This document shows, piece by piece, positions 44,633 through 53,726 of a DNA stretch of 64,000 nucleotides. The notes under the pieces were generated by a model. It was given only the letters and a program-made list of their open reading frames with translations, did no database searches and was not told where the DNA came from. Both the position numbers and the translations under genes were made by a program. The stretch spans positions 2,495,501 through 2,559,500 of the forward strand of contig NZ_ASWH01000001.1 in the NCBI RefSeq assembly GCF_000407545.1, written 5' to 3'. The DNA comes from Enterococcus gilvus ATCC BAA-350. GTDB lineage: Bacteria > Bacillota > Bacilli > Lactobacillales > Enterococcaceae. How positions within the stretch are numbered: position 1 is the stretch's first letter; every line of letters begins with the position of its first letter.

Positions 44633-46206
44633 TACAAGATTCCTAAAAATTTTCCGCACAGCCCAATCACGAAACAAGCAATCATCAAGTAGTAAATAGC
44701 TTTCTTTTTCTTGATCAAGGCTGTATAAAAGACCAATGTAATGATTAATGGAAGAAGACTCGGAAATATTTGATCCATTAATTCTTGTAATTTAATCTGT
44801 TTTCCAGCACTCATCCATTGTGCTGTTAATTGAATTTTGACAAAATTCACGACCATTGATCCTGTTACCATCATACCAACGATTGTAGCCCCTTGAACAA
44901 ATTTCTGGATCAAGTCGGAATTTTTCATTTTTGCAATCAATTTGACGCCTAATTTATAACCCCACACAACACCAAAATAGCGCGTCGCGATATTTAGCAA
45001 CACATTAGGTACGATAAATACGATAGGGCCTAAAATATTTCCATTAAGCGCTAGTCCAGCTCCGATAGCTGCAAAAATCGTCATAAACGTCGCCTTGAAA
45101 ACCGAATCGCCGATACCGGATAATGGTCCCATCAAAGCGGTTTTCGTTGAGGCGATAGTTTCATCAGTAATACTTTTTCCTAACGCCCGTTGCTCTTCCA
45201 ACGCTACAGAGACGCCCAATACGATATTCGTTGTATAAGGATGACAGTTAAAGAACTCATTGTGGCGCTCTAGTGCTGAAATATACTCTGCCTCATTTGT
45301 ATAGAGTTTCTTTAGTGCGGGTATCATTGAGTACCCAAATCCCAAACTAATATAACGTTCATAGTTGATAGTTGCCATCGAGAAAAAGGAGCGAAGAAAT
45401 ACGCGATGAAGATCTTTTTTATCAATCAAGCTTCCCTCTTGTTCATTTGACTGTTGAGAAGTCAAAGTATCAGATGTCGTTTTATTGCGGGCAATCGTTG
45501 AAATACCAGCAGCAATTCCTAATCCTAATAAAGAAACAGCTAACACATTTAGTTCAAGATACACTGATAAAATAAATCCAATCAAAAAGAACGGCCAAAA
45601 TTTTTTAAAATCCATCATTTTTAGCAACATTGCCATCCCGATCGCAGGTAGCAATCCAGAAGCAATCTGAAGACCACCAGATACCCAAGTTGGTAAGGCG
45701 TCATTAATATTTTTAACAAACCCGCTGCCAAACTGAATGGCTAGAAAAGATGCAAGGAAAAATACCAAGAAGAACACTAAAATTCCAGTTAAATGCAATC
45801 GTTCTAATTTTTTTGTATTTCCTGCTTTGATGACCTTATCTGATTTATGCACGAGATAAATGTTAAAATTCCATGCGAGCATAATCAAGAACTGTGCCAA
45901 AATACCGATCGGTAATGCCAAAGAAATACCAAGAGCTGGAGAATTCGATTGAATCGCATAAATCGTTCCGATAATCCCAGCAATCTGAGCATTAGGTGGT
46001 ACTGATCCGCCGATTGGTAACACGCCCATAAACATCAATTCAACGCTAGCACCTACTGTTAATCCAGTGGATAAGTCACCTAAAATCAATCCAATTAGCG
46101 GTCCTGCGAAAATAGGACGACTAATCATCCAATAGCCGTACCCATAATTTTCTGTAATGAGTATCGCTACAAATATACTTAATAACAGAGTTTCCATCAA
46201 ACTCAT
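44632..46206 (-). CDS. Fused PTS EIIC-EIID, mannose family
   Basis: A single 524-residue frame holding two subunits that are normally separate. Residues 1 to about 245 are EIIC (GYGYWMISRPIFAGPLIG, GASVELMFMGVLPIGGSVPP). A polar linker rich in Ser, Thr and Gln (about 246-262) leads to EIID (about 265-524) with RSFFSMATINYERYISLGF, LERHNEFFNCHPY and MGPLSGIGDSVF. It forms the membrane channel of a mannose-class PTS, here probably for N-acetylmannosamine. No stop codon or frameshift divides the two. Flanked by EIIB upstream and nanE overlapping downstream. Confidence 0.92.
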   Translation of the reverse strand: MSLMETLLLSIFVAILITENYGYGYWMISRPIFAGPLIGLILGDLSTGLTVGASVELMFMGVLPIGGSVPPNAQIAGIIGTIYAIQSNSPALGISLALPIGILAQFLIMLAWNFNIYLVHKSDKVIKAGNTKKLERLHLTGILVFFLVFFLASFLAIQFGSGFVKNINDALPTWVSGGLQIASGLLPAIGMAMLLKMMDFKKFWPFFLIGFILSVYLELNVLAVSLLGLGIAAGISTIARNKTTSDTLTSQQSNEQEGSLIDKKDLHRVFLRSFFSMATINYERYISLGFGYSMIPALKKLYTNEAEYISALERHNEFFNCHPYTTNIVLGVSVALEEQRALGKSITDETIASTKTALMGPLSGIGDSVFKATFMTIFAAIGAGLALNGNILGPIVFIVPNVLLNIATRYFGVVWGYKLGVKLIAKMKNSDLIQKFVQGATIVGMMVTGSMVVNFVKIQLTAQWMSAGKQIKLQELMDQIFPSLLPLIITLVFYTALIKKKKAIYYLMIACFVIGLCGKFLGIL

Positions 46207-46233
46207 TTTTTACCCCTCCCAATCTATCCGTCA

Positions 46234-46701
46234 TTAAATTTTTGTCAATAAATCAATTGATTTGTCCCCTGGAGCTGTCCTCAAATCCAATTGGACACCC
46301 TTTGTACCCAATTCACGGAAAATGATTTTTTCGTCTTCACTTACATATACCGTCTTTGTAATTTCTTCTTTTTCAGCTTTAAAATACATACCTCCGACAT
46401 TGATACTCTCCAATGCGACACCAGATTTGACTAAATCTAAGATTACTTGTGGTGTTTTAACAACCAAAAAGGTTTTGGTAGAGTTATTTTCTTTCAAGTA
46501 ATCAACCGCTTCCATTATTGATAGAAGCTTAAACGCCCTTCCTTCTGGTACCGCCATTTCTAATAACATTTTCTGCATCTCATCATTGACGATTTGATCA
46601 TCTACCACAACAATCTCGTCCACTTGATACGCAACGGACCAAGAATAAGCTACCTGTCCATGGATCAACCGTTCATCAATTCTAGTTAAAGCAATACTCA
46701 T
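46234..46701 (-). CDS. PTS EIIB, mannose family
   Basis: A 155-residue EIIB with the phosphorylated His14 in RIDERLIHGQV. It accepts phosphate from EIIA and passes it to the sugar during uptake through EIICD. AGGAGG precedes the ATG, and the gene lies 17 bases after EIIA. Confidence 0.94.
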   Translation of the reverse strand: MSIALTRIDERLIHGQVAYSWSVAYQVDEIVVVDDQIVNDEMQKMLLEMAVPEGRAFKLLSIMEAVDYLKENNSTKTFLVVKTPQVILDLVKSGVALESINVGGMYFKAEKEEITKTVYVSEDEKIIFRELGTKGVQLDLRTAPGDKSIDLLTKI

Positions 46702-46718
46702 TTGTTATTCCTCCTATG

Positions 46719-47096
46719 TTAAATAATTTTCTGAATCATTTGAGTTGTTTCTTGAATCAAATCATCAGGTAAAATCGTTTCATTTGTACATGCAGTTAAG
46801 ATCATCGCCAAATGATAACCAGAAACTACATGAATAATTGAAGAATTTTTAGCAACCAACGTAGCAACATTACTAGGGGTTCCTCCCTTTATGTCACTCA
46901 GTATCAGCCATTCATTAAAGCCAAATTGTTCTTGTTCAGAAATAGTTTTTTCCAGTCTGCTCACATAACTCTCCATACCTTCACTCATGCCTAAAGAGAT
47001 GGCTGTTAAATTTGATTGTTCACCTAAAATAGATTCTGCAGATTGCTTCATACCTAAGCAACCATCACCATGCCCAACCAGTATTACGCTTCTCAT
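46719..47096 (-). CDS. PTS EIIA, mannose family
   Basis: A 125-residue EIIA with phosphorylated His9 in ILVGHGDGCLGM and the conserved DIKGGTPSNVA block (about 68-78). It is the first gene of the operon EIIA-EIIB-EIICD-nanE-rpiR. GGAGGG precedes the ATG. Two short AT-only palindromes lie about 90 and 125 bases upstream. Confidence 0.93.
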   Translation of the reverse strand: MRSVILVGHGDGCLGMKQSAESILGEQSNLTAISLGMSEGMESYVSRLEKTISEQEQFGFNEWLILSDIKGGTPSNVATLVAKNSSIIHVVSGYHLAMILTACTNETILPDDLIQETTQMIQKII

Positions 47097-47185
47097 TTCT
47101 TTCCCTCCAATAGAAATTTAGAATTTTGATTTTTTTTACGTTTAAACCTCCATCCTTCCTTTTTCAAAAATAGCTTATCACTAAA

Positions 47186-47232
47186 GAAATTTAATTTCAA
47201 CAAAATAAATGAATTTAATGAAATTTAATTTA
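47186..47232. promoter_or_regulatory. Candidate RpiR operators upstream of the PTS operon
   Basis: GAAATTTAATTTC (47186-47198) is a perfect palindrome around one central base, and GAAATTTAATTTA recurs at 47220-47232. Their placement in the 242-base promoter region of an RpiR-linked operon makes operators plausible, but the sequence is very AT-rich and chance matches are possible. Confidence 0.35.
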
Positions 47233-47290
47233 TTCAATTTTGATGAAGTATTTAATTTATTTGAGTGTTTCATTCCTCAAAACAAAAAAA

Positions 47291-47328
47291 GACTAACCAA
47301 TTGTCACGTAAAAGACGATTGGTTAGTC
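47291..47328 (-). terminator. Terminator of the cystine transporter operon
   Basis: Stem GACTAACCAAT/ATTGGTTAGTC (47291-47301, 47318-47328) and a minus-strand T7 run. Confidence 0.85.
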
Positions 47329-47338
47329 CTAATTTTTT

Positions 47339-48070
47339 CTACAAAAACTGTTGCAGATAGCGTTGTATTCGCGGATTCTCACTCTCAAAAAAGGCTTGTG
47401 TAGGGCCGTCGAAGGTCACTCGTCCGTCTTCAAGGAAAACGATCCGGTCGGCGACTTTACGGGCGAATTCCAGGTGGTGGGTCACAACGATCTGCCCATT
47501 GCCTGATTCGGCCAAATCTTTGATCACCTGCAGTACTTCCTGTGCCAATTCTGGATCTAGAGCGCTAGTAGGTTCATCATACAGCATAAACTCAGGCTCC
47601 ATCGCCAGTGCCCGTGCAATGGCTACCCGCTGCATTTGTCCACCGGATAATTGGTTCGGGCGCTCTGCCGCTTTATCCAGTAAACCTACTTTTGTCAAAA
47701 GCTGCTCTGCTTGTTCTCGTGCCTGCGTTTTTGGGATCTTCTTGACCTGCGTCGGTCCCTCCATAACGTTTTGAATCACCGTTAAATGAGGAAAAAGATT
47801 GTAGGCTTGAAAAACAATACTGAAATGTCCGCGGTATTCCTTTAGCTGGCGGAAGGATAGATTCCGAGGAAACGAAAGGTCATCTTGATTGATCGTGATC
47901 CTGCCGCTGTCTGGTGTCTCTAGGAGATCGATCGAACGCAGCAGCGTGCTTTTTCCTGAACCAGAGGGACCTAAAATGACGGTCGTCTCGCCAGGTTGAA
48001 ACGTCAGGTCGATCTCTTTTAGGACGTGTGTCTCCTCAAAGCTTTTGTTTAATTTTTCAATGGTTAACAT
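47339..48070 (-). CDS. Amino-acid ABC transporter ATPase (cystine-type)
   Basis: A 243-residue polar amino-acid ABC ATPase with Walker A GPSGSGKSTLL, signature LSGGQMQRVA and Walker B MLYDEPTSALD. It energises import with the permease and lipoprotein encoded just upstream. Its place behind a transsulfuration enzyme with cysteine-codon leaders points to cystine as substrate. Confidence 0.92.
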   Translation of the reverse strand: MLTIEKLNKSFEETHVLKEIDLTFQPGETTVILGPSGSGKSTLLRSIDLLETPDSGRITINQDDLSFPRNLSFRQLKEYRGHFSIVFQAYNLFPHLTVIQNVMEGPTQVKKIPKTQAREQAEQLLTKVGLLDKAAERPNQLSGGQMQRVAIARALAMEPEFMLYDEPTSALDPELAQEVLQVIKDLAESGNGQIVVTHHLEFARKVADRIVFLEDGRVTFDGPTQAFFESENPRIQRYLQQFL

Positions 48071-48081
48071 GCGATTTCCTC

Positions 48082-48735
48082 CTAATAGACCATCCGTTTT
48101 TCAAGCACGGATTGCAGATAATTCAAGAAGGTACAAAAGATCAAGTAATAGACTGCGACCATGCTGTAGAGCAACAACGGTTCATACGTTCGCGCCGCGA
48201 TCCGCTGCGCCGTCATGAAGATCTCAACGATCGTGATACTTGCGGCCAGCGACGTGTCCTTCACCAAACTGACAAAGTTATTGGACAATGGCGGCAACGC
48301 GATTTTAAAGGCTTGCGGCGCAATGATGCGGTACAGAATCTGCCATCGGCTCATCCCTAGTGAAGCAGCAGATTCGTACTGACCTTGGGGAATCGCTAAT
48401 AAAGCGGAACGAATGTTTTCAGAAGCATACGCGCCGGTATTTAGTGAAAAAGTCAAGATTGCGGCTGTCCATGCATCCATTTGAATCCCCACTGACGGAA
48501 GTCCAAAAAAGACGATAAACAGTTGGACCAAAAGCGGTGTCCCGCGGAAGATCCAAACATAGAGAAAGAAGATCCCGTTTAGAATCCGACTTTTTGAAAT
48601 TCGGGCTAAGGCAGTGACCAGCGCCAAGACCATCCCTAATGCAAAAGAAATCAAGGTCAGAGGAATCGTCATTTTTAGCAGTGCCCAAAAAAGCGGCAGC
48701 GCTGAGCTTTGAATAATATCTATCGTTCGTTCCAT
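48082..48735 (-). CDS. Amino-acid ABC transporter permease (cystine-type)
   Basis: A 217-residue His/Glu/Gln/Arg/opine-type permease with the EAA-loop sequence YESAASLGMSRWQILYRIIAPQ and about five helices. It pairs with the ATPase 11 bases downstream and the lipoprotein gene 12 bases upstream. Cystine specificity is inferred from the operon. Confidence 0.92.
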   Translation of the reverse strand: MERTIDIIQSSALPLFWALLKMTIPLTLISFALGMVLALVTALARISKSRILNGIFFLYVWIFRGTPLLVQLFIVFFGLPSVGIQMDAWTAAILTFSLNTGAYASENIRSALLAIPQGQYESAASLGMSRWQILYRIIAPQAFKIALPPLSNNFVSLVKDTSLAASITIVEIFMTAQRIAARTYEPLLLYSMVAVYYLIFCTFLNYLQSVLEKRMVY

Positions 48736-48747
48736 TTTATAGGCCCC

Positions 48748-49521
48748 TTACTTAGAAATATCTTTCTTGAAATACTGTTCTGACAACTTCGTCAACGTGC
48801 CGTCCGCTTCCAACTCCTTGATGGCTTTGTCCACTTTCTCTGCCAGCTTTTCGTCCCCTTTATGGAACATCGCTGCAACCTTTGTGGATTCATCAGACGT
48901 TTTCACGATCTTGATCGGTGCATCCGGTTTTTGATTTAGGTAATCGTAATAGGTCACGTCATCGTTCAATGTTGCATCTGCACGTTTGTCCCCTACCAAC
49001 TCGACTGCTTTACTGAAGCCATCGACGCTGGAGATATCCGCACCCAGATCTTCTGCCATTTGCGCATAGTTGCTCGTTAAGGATTGCGCGGAGGTTTTGC
49101 CCTTCAAATCAGAGAAATCTTTGATCTCGTTGTTGTCCTTGTTCACGATCAGCGCCGGATGAGAAACAGAATACGGCGTGCTGAACAAGTATTTTTCTTC
49201 CCGTTCTGGCGTGATGGACACTTGGTTGAAGATCACATCTGATTTTTTCGCATCAAATGCAGCCAGCATGGAGTCCCATGGTGCTTCCACAAATGTTACT
49301 TTGTACCCGATTTTCTTTGCTACAGCTTTGGCGACATCCACGTCATATCCAGTCAGCTTGTCGTTATCATCACGGTAAGAAAACGGTGAATACGTACCTT
49401 CCGTCCCAACACGCAATACTTTTTCTGAACTTGCATTGCTGTCCTCTTTTTGTTGGCATCCCGCTAAGAAAAGGATACCTACAGCTAATACACTAATGAG
49501 TGCGATCATTGATTTTTTCAT
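48748..49521 (-). CDS. Extracellular solute-binding lipoprotein (cystine-type)
   Basis: A 257-residue family 3 binding protein. The signal sequence ends in the lipobox LAGC, so the mature protein starts at lipid-bound Cys22. LRVGTEGTYSPFSYRDDN and LTGYDVDVAKAVAKKIG are the usual ligand-domain blocks. It should deliver cystine or a similar amino acid to the permease. One base separates it from the preceding enzyme gene. Confidence 0.92.
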   Translation of the reverse strand: MKKSMIALISVLAVGILFLAGCQQKEDSNASSEKVLRVGTEGTYSPFSYRDDNDKLTGYDVDVAKAVAKKIGYKVTFVEAPWDSMLAAFDAKKSDVIFNQVSITPEREEKYLFSTPYSVSHPALIVNKDNNEIKDFSDLKGKTSAQSLTSNYAQMAEDLGADISSVDGFSKAVELVGDKRADATLNDDVTYYDYLNQKPDAPIKIVKTSDESTKVAAMFHKGDEKLAEKVDKAIKELEADGTLTKLSEQYFKKDISK

Positions 49522-49522
49522 G

Positions 49523-50723
<1,201 letters not shown>

Positions 50724-50802
50724 GTTGGTTCCCCCTGTCTATTTTTCTGGTGGTGTCTTTGAGACGTTGAATTTATTTTTAGTTAATTTAGATTTCTTTT
50801 CT

Positions 50803-51286
50803 ACTGCGAAAAGCGGAACTGACAGCTAGCTCAACTAAATGAACAGCTTTTTCCAAAGAACGGAAAAAGATTTTATTGTCGCTTCGCATACGATCCGACT
50901 AAACAGCTCGTAATACTGGTTCCTTCAATCAATAAACTATTACTCGAACTACATAATCTGGTAAAAGTCGGAATCGCCGCTAGCTTAGATTTAAGGAGGT
51001 CATTTTTCAAAAGACCTGAAAAATAACTCTATTTTCGTACGCCTATCATTCCGCTAAACAGTGCGATCCGTTGGTTTTCTATTCATAAAAATAGATTTCA
51101 ATTTATTATCACTGCGAAAAGCGGAACTGACAGCTAGCTCAACTAAATGAACATCTTTTTCCAAAGAACGGAAAAAGATTTTTATTGTCGCTTCGCATAC
51201 GATCCGACTAAACAGCTCGTAATACTGGTTCCTTCAATCAATAAACTATTACTCGAACTACATAATCTGGTAAAAGTCGGAATCGC
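50803..51286 (-). repeat. Hairpin-repeat array 3 (three units, minus orientation)
   Basis: Two nearly identical copies of 175 bases (50803-50977 and 51111-51286) flank a divergent unit (50978-51110). On the minus strand each outer unit has hairpin 1 TCCGACT..AGTCGGA enclosing an inner extended hairpin, linker ATCGTATGCGAAGCGA, hairpin 2 CTTTTTCC..GGAAAAAG and end block GAGCTAGCTG. The middle unit has TTCCGCT..AGCGGAA, linker GATAGGCGTACGAAAATA, hairpin 2 TTTTTC..GAAAAA, and AGCTAGC. The array starts right after the T-tract of the leader terminator. Confidence 0.87.
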
Positions 51287-51322
51287 AAAAAAGAGGTGCA
51301 AGCTATTAAAGCTGCACCTCTT
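51287..51322 (-). terminator. Leader terminator after upstream ORF 1
   Basis: On the minus strand AAGAGGTGCA (51313-51322) pairs with TGCACCTCTT (51291-51300), with inner AGC/GCT pairs, then a T run to 51287. It lies 52 bases after the stop codon of upstream ORF 1 and 620 bases before the enzyme start, so it can act as an attenuator. Confidence 0.85.
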
Positions 51323-51374
51323 GAGATCGTTAAAAGTTATTGGTTTCCCACTTTTTTAAACGAGTTCAGAACAG

Positions 51375-51473
51375 TTAATAGACATGACAAATGAGTATGC
51401 TGCTTTTTTGCACCATACAACAACATGCTGATTGAACTGTGGGATTGTTTTTTTGCGCGATGTTGTTTGTCAT
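51375..51473 (-). CDS. Upstream ORF 1: Cys-Cys-Cys leader peptide
   Basis: A 32-codon frame beginning MTNNIAQKNN, with three consecutive TGT codons at positions 17-19 (51417-51425) and another Cys at position 29. AAAGGAGG lies eight bases before the ATG, and a promoter with 17-base spacing lies 30 bases further upstream, so the transcript starts shortly before it. Not large enough for usual gene finders. It is expected to let ribosomes sense Cys-tRNA before the downstream terminator. Confidence 0.75.
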   Translation of the reverse strand: MTNNIAQKNNPTVQSACCCMVQKSSILICHVY

Positions 51474-51503
51474 GAGTCCTGACCTCCTTTAAGAATTGTT
51501 CTC

Positions 51504-51532
51504 AATTTAGCATTTAGAAAATGAGAAGTCAA
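51504..51532 (-). promoter_or_regulatory. Promoter of the cysteine leader
   Basis: On the minus strand -35 TTGACT (51527-51532), a 17-base spacer and -10 TAAATT (51504-51509). Transcription should start about 20-25 bases before upstream ORF 1. Confidence 0.72.
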
Positions 51533-51604
51533 TTAATAAACTTATAGAAAAGAAGTAAAATAACTATTTAAGGATAATTCAAAGTTTGAAAAGAAGATAC
51601 GTCG

Positions 51605-51631
51605 AAAAAGCCTTTTTCTAAGAAAAAGGCT
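51605..51631 (-). terminator. Terminator of dapB
   Basis: Stem AGCCTTTTTC/GAAAAAGGCT (51609-51618, 51622-51631), loop TAA, followed on the minus strand by TTTTT. Confidence 0.85.
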
Positions 51632-51653
51632 CGCAAAAAATAACGTTTATTTT

Positions 51654-52454
51654 CTATAATTCCAACACATCTGAAACTGCATAATACCCCGGCGGCTGTT
51701 TTGCCAAGAAGATCGCGCAATCACAGGCGCCTTTCGCAAACCCGCGCCAATCCGTCGAATGGTGGCTGATCTCCAATCGTTCGCCTAAGCCTCCGAAAAA
51801 AACAGTATGGCTGCTGGGCGTATCCCCCATTCGGATAGAATGATACCCGATCGAACCCGGCTGCCGTTCGCCTGTTCCTTCGCGACCATACACGGCCAGC
51901 TCAGAAAAATCAACGCCTAATTCATGGGCGATCAATTCCCCCATTTCCTTTGAAGTGCCGCTGGGGGCATCCTTCTTCCAACGGTCGTGCATCTCTAAAA
52001 TTTCGATATCTGTTTCTTTGCCGATCGCCATTGTGGCAAGCTGCAGCAGCTTATTCATAACGTTCATCAGCTTGGAGGTGTTTGCCGCATAAAGCACTGG
52101 AATTTCCTTACTTGCTTGGTAAAACACTTCTTTTTCCTCTGGCGAAAATCCGGTTGTTCCACAAACCAGCGCTTTCTTGTACGTTTTCGCCAAGCTCAGT
52201 GTCTCTAGTCCCATTTCTTTTGTGGAAAAGTCGATGATCACGTCACAGTCCTCAATGACAGCCGCTAAATTATCCACAACGGGCACACCGAGATCCCGAC
52301 CCAGCATCGCTGCTTGTCCTAAATCTTTTCCGATGTAGTCTCGATTCTTTGGCCCGACGCCTGCAATCAAGCACACCTCTTCCTCTGACGCGGCGATCTC
52401 CGTGATCAATCGTCCCATCTTCCCCCGCGGACCGACAATAATTGTTTTGATCAC
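51654..52454 (-). CDS. dapB: 4-hydroxy-tetrahydrodipicolinate reductase
   Basis: A 266-residue DapB of the lysine/diaminopimelate pathway. The NAD(P) site is GPRGKMGR near residue 8, followed by DVIIDFST and GTTGFS. In the catalytic region the proton donor His156 and Lys160 are present (EMHDRWKKDAPSGT), but the usual second His is Asp157 and the third is Trp159. Reduces hydroxytetrahydrodipicolinate with NAD(P)H. GGAGGGAAA precedes the ATG. No other dap gene is adjacent. Confidence 0.87.
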   Translation of the reverse strand: MIKTIIVGPRGKMGRLITEIAASEEEVCLIAGVGPKNRDYIGKDLGQAAMLGRDLGVPVVDNLAAVIEDCDVIIDFSTKEMGLETLSLAKTYKKALVCGTTGFSPEEKEVFYQASKEIPVLYAANTSKLMNVMNKLLQLATMAIGKETDIEILEMHDRWKKDAPSGTSKEMGELIAHELGVDFSELAVYGREGTGERQPGSIGYHSIRMGDTPSSHTVFFGGLGERLEISHHSTDWRGFAKGACDCAIFLAKQPPGYYAVSDVLEL

Positions 52455-52571
52455 TATTTTCCCTCCTTGTCCATTTAGTAAATCGCTTTCACAGCTAGTT
52501 TACCATGTTTACAGAAGAAAAATCATTGCCTGTTTATGTGTATTCGCTGGCTTCCGCCTTTTTAGCCGCTG

Positions 52572-53504
52572 CTACTTTCGCCGGTCCTTCTTACGCTCCT
52601 TTTTCTTTCCCCACCCAAGATTCCTCAATAGTGTTTTCTTTTTTTTCTGTTCCCGCTCACTTTTCCCCACCTTCTGCTTCGGTTGTGCTGCTTGTGATTT
52701 CGAGGTTCGCTCCACCTCACCATGCGCACTAGAAGCATCGCTAGTTGCTGAAATCATCTCTTTCGTTTCCGGTGAAGAGCCCTCTTTTTGATCCTTCCCG
52801 GCCGGTTCTTCCTTCTTCCTATCTCTATCTGCTTGTACCTTTTGTTCCTCAGCCTTCGTCGACGGTTCCTCTTGTTTTTTCTGCTTTTTTTCTTTTTTAA
52901 CAAGCTCACGGCGGGTACAATTCACAACGTCTGACTTCTCTAATTTAGCAAAACGACGGACGCCATCCTTCTCAAAAATCGTCAAATGCGTCAATAAGCC
53001 CAGCATCGCCTCCGCTTTCTCATCAGAAATAGTTGGATCGGCATCGCTCAAGCTCCAGGTGTGCTCCTTGCCTTGAATGTCTTCAAAAATCGAGACAAGC
53101 TTAAATTGCTGCCCCGCCATCTCCTCGTCAGGAGTCGTTTTAGTCTCTACATAGGTTTTATACAATCGGATCTTCTGACAATGCGCTTCGTACTCTGAAT
53201 GATTTTTAAAAAGTCGCGCAACGATTTGTTTCCATTCCTCTGGCTGACAAAACACTTCAAATAAAGAACACCAGCGGCGCACCATTGCCGTCGGTTCCAC
53301 CTCCATCAGCAACTCGGCGATCAGCTCTTTAAATAACTCATGAAAGTTCCCGACAACCAATGAGTCACGAACCACTATTGCCAGCATGTACTCAAAAACG
53401 ACGGAGCTGTCCCGCGTCTCCTCGTAAAAGCTCCGTACTCGTTTTGTTAGATTGTCACTTTTCATTTGAAATAGCTGGCGCTGATTTAATGGCTTGGTTG
53501 TCAT
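52572..53504 (-). CDS. Hypothetical protein with long charged C-terminal tail
   Basis: A 310-residue protein of unrecognised family. Residues 1 to about 205 look like a globular helical domain with several Trp and Cys residues. Residues 206-310 are low-complexity, rich in Lys, Glu, Gln and Ser, and end in a strongly basic stretch (KKKERKKDRRK), so that part is probably disordered and may bind nucleic acid or membrane. No signal peptide or helix span. Ribosome-binding site AGAGGA is close to the ATG. No function proposed. Confidence 0.75.
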   Translation of the reverse strand: MTTKPLNQRQLFQMKSDNLTKRVRSFYEETRDSSVVFEYMLAIVVRDSLVVGNFHELFKELIAELLMEVEPTAMVRRWCSLFEVFCQPEEWKQIVARLFKNHSEYEAHCQKIRLYKTYVETKTTPDEEMAGQQFKLVSIFEDIQGKEHTWSLSDADPTISDEKAEAMLGLLTHLTIFEKDGVRRFAKLEKSDVVNCTRRELVKKEKKQKKQEEPSTKAEEQKVQADRDRKKEEPAGKDQKEGSSPETKEMISATSDASSAHGEVERTSKSQAAQPKQKVGKSEREQKKKKTLLRNLGWGKKKERKKDRRK

Positions 53505-53680
53505 AGTCCTCTACCTCCCGATTGTAGGAAACGCTCTCATTTTTAATTACCCGATCTGTTTCTATAGAAATAGGATACTTTACAACTGGAGGAAACACTA
53601 CCCCTTCAACAAAGAATTATATTCAAAATTAGTCAAATTTTTAAATCAAATGAGTAGTTGCTGCCAAATTTTTAAATAAC

Positions 53681-53714
53681 AAAAAACACGCAGGAGATTT
53701 CCCGCGTGTTTTTT
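53681..53714 (-). terminator. Terminator of the YcxB-like gene
   Basis: Stem AAAAAACACGC/GCGTGTTTTTT (53681-53691, 53704-53714). Confidence 0.83.
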
Positions 53715-53726
53715 CTGCTGATTCAC

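Noticed and set aside
50992..51000. TAAGGAGGT in array 3 considered as a ribosome-binding site for a plus-strand gene
   Set aside because: No start codon with an open frame follows; the only downstream plus frame (51147-51359) lies inside the repeat and leader elements.
52478..52491. cre-like sequence GTAAATCGCTTTCA upstream of dapB
   Set aside because: It lacks the conserved TG at one end and its location upstream of the start with no visible promoter makes the match too weak to list.
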